This document shows positions 1 through 5,536 of a DNA stretch of 5,536 nucleotides, one piece after another. The stretch covers positions 1 through 5,536 of the forward strand of contig JAJPXA010000062.1 of assembly GCA_021205715.1 (NCBI GenBank). Reading direction: 5' to 3'. The position numbers and the translations under genes are program-made. The DNA is from Bacillota bacterium (GTDB lineage Bacteria; Bacillota; Clostridia; UBA1381). A model generated the notes under the pieces. That model had not been told where the DNA came from, did not search any database, and saw nothing but the letters and a program-made list of their open reading frames with translations. Positions within the stretch are counted from its first letter, which is position 1, and every line of letters begins with the position of its first letter.

Positions 1-7
1 AGGTGAG
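1..7 (+). promoter_or_regulatory. Ribosome binding site of the PL11 lyase
   Basis: AGGTGAG lies 4 bases before the ATG at 12, with the further purines AGAG between them. It resembles the Gram-positive AGGAGG consensus with one interruption. It sits at the window edge and may extend further upstream. It decides the start: a GTG inside this motif at 3 is in frame but would consume the site and add three residues (MRE) before the signal peptide. No promoter for this gene lies in the window. Confidence 0.6.
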
Positions 8-11
8 AGAG

Positions 12-3000
12 ATGAAAAAAAGAATTTTAAGCATTTTGCTTTCGGCGGCAATGGCGGCGACGCTCGTTACCGTGCCGATAACCGCCTCCGCGGAAGCAAA
101 CGCGCCGACGTATCAGACAACGGAGCGTAAAATGGAGAAGCTGAACCGCGGATTGGTTGCTACATATCGTACTGCGGATTCGCAGAATGTAGACGCTACG
201 GGCGTATATTTGTCATGGCGTTTGCTGGGTGATGAGGATTTGGCAGAGCAGGAGTACGATATTTATAGGGATGATACGAAAATTTACACAACCTCCGGCG
301 CATCGGGTACAAACTATGTTGATGAGGACGGAACAACCTCGAACACATACAAGGTAGTGAAAAAGGGCGCATCGGCTACAGATGTTGCCGGTGAAACTGC
401 GGTAACTCCGGGAACGAATCACGTTGCCGCATCAAGCTCATACTCCAGCTTGGCAAACTCGTTTACATATGTTGATATTCCGATACAGCGACCGGATCCT
501 GTTGAAAGAATGGGTGACGGCAAAACATCGTATTATTATACTTACGACAGCTCTCACGAGGGCGGCGCTAATGACGGCTCGGTGGGCGACCTTGACGGCG
601 ACGGTGATTACGAGCTTGTTTTAAAGTGGGATCCGACCGATTCAAAGGACAGCGCGGGCGCGGACTACACCGGTAATGTGTACATAGACGCGTATGAGCT
701 TGACCCCAACAACGACAGCTATATGTGGCGTATAGACCTTGGTCAGAATGTGACCGCCGGCGCGCATTATACGCAGGTTATTGTATACGATTTTGACGGC
801 GACGGAAAATCCGAGATAGCGATGAAACCCGCTCCCGGCACGATTGACGGACAGGGCAATTATGTGTCCGTAGTCGGAGATACCGATGAAATACGAAATG
901 TTGATAATACGGCATCATTTGTCGGTGACGGTTCGGTAAGCGGAATGAAAGGTAAAAATCCCTATACCCAGTATTTGACGATATTTGACGGTGAAACGGG
1001 CGCGGCTCTTGCCACAACCGAATACATTCCGTATGAAACGGTTTCAACCTGGGGTGACAGTAACTTTAACCGAAGTGAAAGATACCTTGCGGCTGTAGCT
1101 TATCTTGACGGTGTTACGCCGAGCATTATTATGTGTCGAGGATATTATAAAGCTGCTGTAATACGCGCGTATAACTGGGACGGCAGCACACTCACACTGG
1201 AAAAGGAGTATGTCGGCTCGTCAAGCGGAGAATCATCCTTGTACGGACAGGGCAACCATAACCTTTCGATAGGCGATATAGACGGCGACGGCTGCGATGA
1301 AATAGTTTACGGCTCCGCCGCGCTTGACAATGACTTAAAAACCGTTCTGGGCAATACACAGTTGGGTCACGGCGACGCTATCCATATGAGCGACTTCAAT
1401 AATGACGGCAATCAGGAAGTATTCTCCGTTAAGGAGGACAGCGAGGGCTATAAATATTACGCTATGGATTTAAGAAATCCGGCTACGGGCGAGCATTTTT
1501 GGGATTCGGGCTTATTGACGACCTCAAGCGATAACGGAAGAGGCGTTATGGATAATATAGACGATGATTACGCTGCGGAGCATTCAAACGCGCTTGCGCT
1601 TGGTTGGAGCAGCGGTTTGGATTATGTCTATGACCTTAACGGCAATGAGGTTGCGGCAAAGCCGTCCTCGGCAGGCTCGGGCTCTTTTGATAACTTCCTT
1701 GTATATTGGGACGGCGATTTGGGACGCGAGCTGCTTGACGCGAACATTATTCAAAAATATGACGCGTCAACCGGATATACAACAAGATTTTGGGGCGAAA
1801 GCGACGGCTACACGCTTACCGGCGGCAGCACAAACAACTACACAAAGAGAAACTACACGCTTGTTGCGGATATATGGGGCGATTGGCGCGAGGAAATCAT
1901 AATGCCTATAAATAAGGATTCGTCCGATGGGCAGGCGTATTTGAGAGTATTCACCTCAACAATACCTACCGATTACAGATTGACAACGCTTATGCACGAC
2001 AGCCAGTACCGTATGTCGGTGGCATGGCAGAACGTCGCGTACAATCAGCCGACGCACACAAGCTACTACGTAGGCTCCGCGGCTCTTGCCACGGACGCAA
2101 GCGGCGAAACTCTTAACTATCTCGCACCGGCGGTTGCCTACACGAATGTTACATATTCGACGGGCGAGGAAGTCGCGGTAACGGGACTTACGCTTTCCGA
2201 GAACAGTATCGAGCTTGAAAGGACAAAGAGCTATACCCTAAACGCGACTCTTTCGCCGTCCGACGCGACGACAAAGGGCATAATATGGACTTCGTCCGAC
2301 ACAAGCGTCGCGACAGTCACAAACGGCATTGTAAAGGGTGTCAGCGAGGGAACCGCAACAATTACGGCAACCTCAAAGGACACCGCAAACGGAACAATCA
2401 GCGCGAGCTGTACCGTTACGGTTGTTTCGACACCCGTAACGAATGTTACGCTAAGCAGTAAGGTTCTGGAGCTTGGAATGGGCTATTCAAAGACGCTCAC
2501 CGCAACCGTAAAGCCGACCGACGCGACAGACCAAAGCCTTATATGGACATCCGCGGACGAAACCGTCGCGACCGTTGACTCGGACGGCGTTGTAACCGGC
2601 GTAAGCTACGGCAAGACAACCGTTACCGCGACCAACGAGGACAGCGGCAAGAGCGCGGAATGTATCATAAAGGTAAAGCCGATTGATTCCGAAGATATAA
2701 CCGGCGACGGAGTGTTCTACTTCAATCCGGCTAACTCGGACGGAAACACCTCGCTCGATAACAACACCGCCACAAGCGCGACGCTTACGCTTACCGGTGC
2801 GGAAACGGGCGCGACAATCCAAAAGGATTTTGAAACGGTTTCCGAGAATAAAGCGACGCTATCATTTTTGTTTGTAACCGGCGGTCAGAAAATTGACGGT
2901 TCAAACTGGGATTGGGCAGACCACGAATATAGTTTGGGTTTACAGTTGCTTGATGCGGAAGGAAATAATATACTTAAACTTGTTCAACCGTATGCGGAAA

Positions 3001-4325
3001 AAGCAAGCGGAGCTTCGACAGGTGCCGGTTCTATGACTTCACAGGTGGGTTCGGAAGCCGAAGCAACCTTTACATCCGATTGGGCTGTCAGCGGCTCGGG
3101 CAGTATTCAAGGCAGCGCAAAAAGATGGGGTGTAACGGTTGAATTTGATTACAATAATGACACCTGCTCGGTGGAAATTTTGGGCTTAGAGAGTGATTTG
3201 ACCACTGTTAGCGGAACTGCCACAAAAACCTTCAGCTTGAACGGCGCAAGCCTCGCTTCATTGAAGATATATACAACTCAGGACGGCACGGGAGCAATAA
3301 CGGCAGTGCCGCAATTATCCAACCTTTCATATGTTTCCGAAACGACCATAAGCGGAAATACCGACGTAATATACGAGTCGGGTACAACGAACGTTCCGAT
3401 GACCTCCTCAACGGTGGAAGATTGGGTACAGAACGGAACCGATACGGCGAAGCTTTCATACGACAGCGATAATGACCGCATATATTATAACCCGACAAGG
3501 CCGGGCGCGGAATACACGGCGTCAAAGACCTTTGATTTTGAGGACGACGCAATCGTAACATATGATATAGACTGGTATTTCTGCGCGTCAACAGGCAGAG
3601 ACGTAAACCGTGAATATCTGCAATTCGGCAGTGATTTGCGTCTTGGCGCAATGACGGATGGAAGCGGAGGATATTATGTTCTCGTAAGCACGGACGGCGG
3701 AGCAAGCTATAATGGTTTGACGGAAGAGGACGGTACATATACATTCGATTCAACGCAGAGCTTGTTCAGCGAGGTTGATAAGAACACATATACAAAGAAC
3801 GTAAAGGTTATATTTGACACGTCAACCAACACGATTAAATCTTTGGTTTTTGACGGCAAGACGGTTGACGCTTATACTGATTTCGCCCTTTCCGATACCG
3901 CGACGGTTGATACCGTAACATTCGGATTTGAGCGCGGCGGCGGCACTTCCGATTGGGAATACATAAACGGTATCGATTCAATCAAGGTTACGCAGTTTAT
4001 CGAGGGCGAGGAAGACCCCGATTACTCGGCGGTTACGATAACCGACATTACCGATAAAACCGTCAGCGCGGATTACGATTTGGTCGACTATTCCGGCACC
4101 GAAATGCAGATAATCGGCGCGCTCTACGACGAGGACGGCAATCTGGTTGAGGCTGCATCCGGTGAGGCGAAGAGCTGGGATGAACCCGAAAGCTTAATAC
4201 AAGGCAGCGGCAGCGTCACGTTTACCAACGACCCGAGCAAATATACCGTAAAGCTGTTTATTTGGGACAGCGTAAACGGTATGCTCCCGATAGGCGATTT
4301 CGCGGTACAAAGCACTTCGGAATAA
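12..4325 (+). CDS. Secreted multidomain rhamnogalacturonan lyase, polysaccharide lyase family 11
   Basis: Predicted extracellular endo- or exo-lyase that cleaves the rhamnose-galacturonic acid backbone of pectin (rhamnogalacturonan I) by beta-elimination. The ATG at 12 is chosen because it follows AGGTGAG at 1-7 and opens a clean signal peptide: MKKR, a hydrophobic core, and cleavage likely after ASA at residue 27. The GTG at 3 overlaps the ribosome site. Residues about 35-125 resemble the Fn3-like start of PL11 (ERKMEKLNRGLVA). Residues about 130-715 form the beta-propeller, with DxDGDG-type loops at 193-199, 260-265 and 422-427, GQGNHNLSIGD before the third, WDGDLGRELLD at 566-576, ADIWGDWREE at 619-628 and YNQPTHTSYY at 677-686. 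Two BIG2 domains (about 721-805 and 809-889), two beta-rich modules (about 898-1110 and 1118-1330) and a WDS-type domain (about 1338-1432) follow. PL11 enzymes are commonly about 600-650 residues, so over half of this 1437-residue protein is accessory. No cell-wall anchor is visible. Family call is strong; endo versus exo action cannot be told. Confidence 0.9.
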   Translation: MKKRILSILLSAAMAATLVTVPITASAEANAPTYQTTERKMEKLNRGLVATYRTADSQNVDATGVYLSWRLLGDEDLAEQEYDIYRDDTKIYTTSGASGTNYVDEDGTTSNTYKVVKKGASATDVAGETAVTPGTNHVAASSSYSSLANSFTYVDIPIQRPDPVERMGDGKTSYYYTYDSSHEGGANDGSVGDLDGDGDYELVLKWDPTDSKDSAGADYTGNVYIDAYELDPNNDSYMWRIDLGQNVTAGAHYTQVIVYDFDGDGKSEIAMKPAPGTIDGQGNYVSVVGDTDEIRNVDNTASFVGDGSVSGMKGKNPYTQYLTIFDGETGAALATTEYIPYETVSTWGDSNFNRSERYLAAVAYLDGVTPSIIMCRGYYKAAVIRAYNWDGSTLTLEKEYVGSSSGESSLYGQGNHNLSIGDIDGDGCDEIVYGSAALDNDLKTVLGNTQLGHGDAIHMSDFNNDGNQEVFSVKEDSEGYKYYAMDLRNPATGEHFWDSGLLTTSSDNGRGVMDNIDDDYAAEHSNALALGWSSGLDYVYDLNGNEVAAKPSSAGSGSFDNFLVYWDGDLGRELLDANIIQKYDASTGYTTRFWGESDGYTLTGGSTNNYTKRNYTLVADIWGDWREEIIMPINKDSSDGQAYLRVFTSTIPTDYRLTTLMHDSQYRMSVAWQNVAYNQPTHTSYYVGSAALATDASGETLNYLAPAVAYTNVTYSTGEEVAVTGLTLSENSIELERTKSYTLNATLSPSDATTKGIIWTSSDTSVATVTNGIVKGVSEGTATITATSKDTANGTISASCTVTVVSTPVTNVTLSSKVLELGMGYSKTLTATVKPTDATDQSLIWTSADETVATVDSDGVVTGVSYGKTTVTATNEDSGKSAECIIKVKPIDSEDITGDGVFYFNPANSDGNTSLDNNTATSATLTLTGAETGATIQKDFETVSENKATLSFLFVTGGQKIDGSNWDWADHEYSLGLQLLDAEGNNILKLVQPYAEKASGASTGAGSMTSQVGSEAEATFTSDWAVSGSGSIQGSAKRWGVTVEFDYNNDTCSVEILGLESDLTTVSGTATKTFSLNGASLASLKIYTTQDGTGAITAVPQLSNLSYVSETTISGNTDVIYESGTTNVPMTSSTVEDWVQNGTDTAKLSYDSDNDRIYYNPTRPGAEYTASKTFDFEDDAIVTYDIDWYFCASTGRDVNREYLQFGSDLRLGAMTDGSGGYYVLVSTDGGASYNGLTEEDGTYTFDSTQSLFSEVDKNTYTKNVKVIFDTSTNTIKSLVFDGKTVDAYTDFALSDTATVDTVTFGFERGGGTSDWEYINGIDSIKVTQFIEGEEDPDYSAVTITDITDKTVSADYDLVDYSGTEMQIIGALYDEDGNLVEAASGEAKSWDEPESLIQGSGSVTFTNDPSKYTVKLFIWDSVNGMLPIGDFAVQSTSE
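2172..2678 (+). repeat. Tandem BIG2 (bacterial Ig-like) domain repeats inside the lyase
   Basis: Two copies of an approximately 86-residue Ig-like fold lie head to tail at residues about 721-805 and 809-889. Each has the BIG2 signature series: VTGLTL or VTNVTL at the start, a stretch ending in L(N/T)AT, then (I/L)IWTS, VATV, G(I/V)V.GVS and T.TAT near the end. The conserved Trp is at 759 in copy 1 and 845 in copy 2, an offset of 86 residues (258 bases). The copies have diverged in protein and DNA, so this is an old duplication or two independent insertions. BIG2 domains usually act as spacers or weak binding modules in surface and secreted proteins; here they separate the catalytic propeller from the C-terminal modules. 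Confidence 0.85.
2703..3998 (+). other. Two consecutive beta-rich accessory modules of the lyase, possible carbohydrate-binding domains
   Basis: Residues about 898-1110 and 1118-1330 each cover roughly 212 residues and have a similar order of landmarks. Both have an early strand after an acidic or polar segment (ATLSFLF; AIVTYDIDWYF), a mid-late strand pair around a turn (WGVTVEFDYNND; NVKVIFDTSTN), an FxL strand (FSLNG; FALSD) and a closing strand (LSNLSYV; IDSIKVTQF). This pattern fits a jelly-roll or LamG-like beta-sandwich as found in carbohydrate-binding modules of secreted clostridial enzymes. I do not recognise a numbered CBM family, and binding residues cannot be assigned. The boundaries are approximate. 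Relationship between the two modules is inferred from landmark order, not from a computed alignment. Confidence 0.45.
4023..4322 (+). other. C-terminal WDS-type domain of the lyase
   Basis: The last hundred or so residues (about 1338-1437) form a small beta-rich domain with the sequence ALYDEDGNLVEA, then SGSVTFTND, then YTVKLFIWDSVNGMLPIGD (W1418, D1419, S1420, M1424). Similar tails, with the pattern of a polar strand, ALYD.(D/N)G, and a final (V/I)K.F.WDS...M.P, occur from memory at or near the ends of many large secreted clostridial glycanases and surface proteins. The function is not established to my knowledge; surface association or folding of the C-terminus are guesses. The segment is GC-rich compared with the module starting near 2860. 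Confidence 0.5.
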
Positions 4326-4348
4326 TCGGAATAAATCAAATAAAGCAT

Positions 4349-4381
4349 AAAAAATCACAGGCATTATGCCTGTGATTTTTT
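4349..4381. terminator. Bidirectional intrinsic terminator between the convergent genes
   Basis: A perfect 15-bp stem pairs 4349-4363 with 4367-4381 around a 3-base TTA loop. The core is ATCACAGGCA paired with TGCCTGTGAT, and the outer five or six pairs are A-T. The stem therefore ends in a run of six T on either strand when transcribed, which is the form of a rho-independent terminator that works both ways. It starts 23 bases after the lyase stop codon and lies 17 bases beyond the stop of the recombinase, so it can end both transcripts and stop either reading into the other gene. Confidence 0.9.
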
Positions 4382-4398
4382 GCGCTTAAATTAAGCGC
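4382..4398. repeat. Short perfect inverted repeat next to the recombinase stop codon
   Basis: GCGCTTAA at 4382-4389 is the exact reverse complement of 4391-4398, with a single A between them, giving a 17-base near-palindrome. It directly abuts the terminator stem on one side and the TGA of the - strand recombinase (4399-4401) on the other. On the - strand it would be the first hairpin after the stop, before the larger one, and may help stabilise the mRNA end. Its central spacer is too short for a Xer-type crossover site with two separate arms. Confidence 0.6.
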
Positions 4399-5454
4399 TC
4401 AGCCGTTGTCGGTTCCCATAATATCAAAATTGCGCATAACCTCTTTGCGCTTCTGCACCGCGTATTGGGTGTAATATTTATGCGTTATTTCTATATTTTT
4501 GTGCCCCATAAGCTCCGCTACCATTTTTATATCCACGCCGTCGGCTATCATATTGCAGGCGAACGTTCGGCGAAGCGCGTGCGGCTTGCACTTGTCGGGG
4601 TCGGTTATTCCCGCGGCGCGGCAGTATTTTTTAAGCGTCATTTCGACCGCCTGCGCCGATAAGCGCGTTCCCGTGCGGTTTAAAAACAGCGCGTTCTTGT
4701 CCTTCGCGTTTTCTGCCTCTTTGCGCTGATTAAGATATAAAAACAGCTCGTTTTCAACCTGAACCGGCATAAAAATCTCCTGCTCGTCGCCGCCCTTTCT
4801 CGTAACGACAAAGGATGAGGTTTCAAAATCCACGCTGTCGATATTAAGACCGACTATTTCCGAAACACGGCATCCCGTGCCCAAATACGTTGTGAACAGC
4901 GCTATATCGCGCTGTTTTTTGTTTTTGTACTCCGCGAGGTCGCGTCCCTCGAAATACTTTTCGCCGTCGTAAATGACCGAAATAAGATTCACCGTTTCGG
5001 CGGTGGTCAGCGGACGCTTCATTTTTTGGTGCAGCTTTTTAAAGTCCACCTTGTCGGTCACGTTTTGGGATATAAGGGCGTTTTTGTACAAATAGCGGTA
5101 CAGACCGCGCACGCCCGAGAGCTTGCGGTTTACTCCCTCGGGACCGTTGCGGTGCGTCCGCACCCACGTTTTCCCGTTTTGGTCGGTGTACTCGTTGGTA
5201 TACTCGACAAGATAAGCGCGAAATCGGTTCAAATCCGTAAGCGTCACCGCGTCAAGCATTTGCGGCGTGAAATCCTCAAGATTTTCAACGTCCTTATATT
5301 TAAATTTTTGCAGAAATTGAAAAAAAATCTTTATATCCGTCGCGTATCCCAGCTGCGTGTTTATGCTCTCGCCGTTATACGCGACCTCGATATAGTCAAA
5401 CACAAAATCCGGAAGCCGCATCAAGAAATTTTGCAGTCTTGTATGCTTGCTCAT
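4399..5454 (-). CDS. Tyrosine recombinase, XerS-like (site-specific recombinase/integrase)
   Basis: A 351-residue cytoplasmic DNA breaking-rejoining enzyme. The N-terminal SAM-like core-binding domain spans about residues 12-130 (LPDFVFDYI to GLYRYLYKN). The catalytic domain spans about 150-345. All active-site residues are visible: R196 in GTGCRVSEI, K220 in VTRKGG, H292 and R295 in PHALRRTF, H318 in LMGHKN and the nucleophile Y327 in THKYY, nine residues after H318 as in the family. It is therefore expected to be active. The long segment between the helices of the N-terminal domain (NGKTWVRTHRNGPEGVNRKL) and the TRKGG motif resemble the single-recombinase XerS of streptococci more than XerC or XerD, which are about 300 residues. 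The start follows GGAG at 8 bases. Roles could be chromosome-dimer resolution at a dif site or movement of an element outside the window; I favour the former weakly. Unrelated in function to the convergent lyase. Confidence 0.88.
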   Translation of the reverse strand: MSKHTRLQNFLMRLPDFVFDYIEVAYNGESINTQLGYATDIKIFFQFLQKFKYKDVENLEDFTPQMLDAVTLTDLNRFRAYLVEYTNEYTDQNGKTWVRTHRNGPEGVNRKLSGVRGLYRYLYKNALISQNVTDKVDFKKLHQKMKRPLTTAETVNLISVIYDGEKYFEGRDLAEYKNKKQRDIALFTTYLGTGCRVSEIVGLNIDSVDFETSSFVVTRKGGDEQEIFMPVQVENELFLYLNQRKEAENAKDKNALFLNRTGTRLSAQAVEMTLKKYCRAAGITDPDKCKPHALRRTFACNMIADGVDIKMVAELMGHKNIEITHKYYTQYAVQKRKEVMRNFDIMGTDNG

Positions 5455-5462
5455 ATGACCAT

Positions 5463-5466
5463 CTCC
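5463..5466 (-). promoter_or_regulatory. Ribosome binding site of the recombinase
   Basis: Read on the - strand, GGAG lies 8 bases before the ATG whose complement is at 5452-5454, a good Shine-Dalgarno with normal spacing. No other in-frame start upstream has comparable support. This fixes the 351-residue product. Confidence 0.75.
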
Positions 5467-5536
5467 GTTTCGTTTTTTTACATTTAATTCTTGATTTTCC
5501 CGTATATTCTTTTACTGTAATCATCTGTAATAAATT
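5467..5536 (-). promoter_or_regulatory. AT-rich leader and possible promoter region of the recombinase
   Basis: The 70 bases upstream of the ribosome site are AT-rich and contain no gene. On the - strand a TTACAG is followed 18 bases later by TATACG, a weak match to a sigma-A -35/-10 pair that would start transcription within about 60 bases of the ATG. On the + strand CTGTAA occurs at 5515-5520 and again at 5525-5530, a 10-base period that overlaps this possible -35 region and could be a protein-binding site. The region is cut by the window end, so a better promoter may lie outside. Confidence 0.3.

Noticed and set aside
3..11. GTG at 3 as an alternative start of the lyase
   Set aside because: It lies inside the AGGTGAG that serves as the ribosome site of the ATG at 12, and would put MRE before an otherwise ideal MKKR signal peptide start.
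2172..2678. Repeated stretches as a CRISPR array or nucleotide repeat
   Set aside because: The periodicity is about 258 bases, the copies are diverged and in frame, and they translate to two BIG2 domains.
3232..3753. A 173-codon open frame on the - strand inside the lyase gene, and other open frames of 65-153 codons opposite or out of frame with the two genes
   Set aside because: They lie fully inside strongly supported genes, give low-complexity basic or cysteine-rich translations with no recognisable domain, and have no convincing ribosome sites. They are shadows of the GC-biased coding strand.
4382..4398. The GCGCTTAA inverted repeat as a recombination crossover site
   Set aside because: The half-sites are only 8 bases with a 1-base centre, unlike Xer or integrase core sites, and the placement after a stop codon fits an RNA hairpin better.
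5467..5536. A dif-like site upstream of the recombinase, because TTCTTGA near TTTTCC recalls parts of the streptococcal XerS dif site as I remember it
   Set aside because: The pieces are in the wrong order and there is no pair of inverted arms with a 6-8 base spacer. A match in AT-rich DNA is expected by chance.
4399..5536. A complete mobile element (integron, transposon or prophage) in the window
   Set aside because: Only the recombinase is present. There are no terminal repeats, tRNA gene, excisionase, cargo genes or attC-like arrays.

Overview
The window holds two convergent protein-coding genes that together fill almost all of it. A very large secreted polysaccharide lyase lies on the + strand (12-4325). 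A Xer-like tyrosine recombinase lies on the - strand (4399-5454). They are separated by only 73 bases, which contain a strong hairpin usable as a terminator in both directions. Nothing in the sequence names the species. The signal peptide style, purine-rich ribosome binding sites, tandem BIG2 domains, a WDS-type C-terminal domain and a XerS-like recombinase suggest a Gram-positive anaerobe of the class Clostridia. A plant-fibre-degrading gut or rumen lineage is the best guess (inference).

Region 1-4325: the first bases carry a Shine-Dalgarno-like AGGTGAG followed by the ATG of a 1437-residue protein. In order it has a Sec signal peptide, an N-terminal Fn3-like part and a beta-propeller rich in DxDGDG calcium-type loops, which together match the family PL11 rhamnogalacturonan lyases (YesW/YesX type). 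These are followed by two tandem bacterial Ig-like BIG2 domains, two roughly 212-residue beta-rich modules that look distantly alike, and a roughly 95-residue C-terminal domain. No dockerin, LPXTG sorting signal, SLH repeats or C-terminal membrane helix is visible, so the enzyme is probably released or loosely bound by its accessory modules. It would cut the rhamnose-galacturonate backbone of pectin outside the cell.

Region 4326-4398: a perfect 15-bp stem with a 3-base loop flanked by A and T runs, then a second short perfect inverted repeat that touches the stop codon of the - strand gene.

Region 4399-5536: a 351-residue tyrosine recombinase with every catalytic residue visible (R196, K220, H292, R295, H318, Y327). 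Its layout is closer to XerS than to XerC/XerD. It is preceded by a GGAG ribosome binding site and an AT-rich leader with a short direct repeat. The two genes share no evident pathway. They are convergent, so the recombinase is either a housekeeping chromosome-dimer-resolution gene beside the lyase or the edge of an element lying beyond the window. I see no clear new system here. The most interesting points are the modular tail of the lyase, a substitution in its substrate-binding loop, and the solitary XerS-like recombinase.
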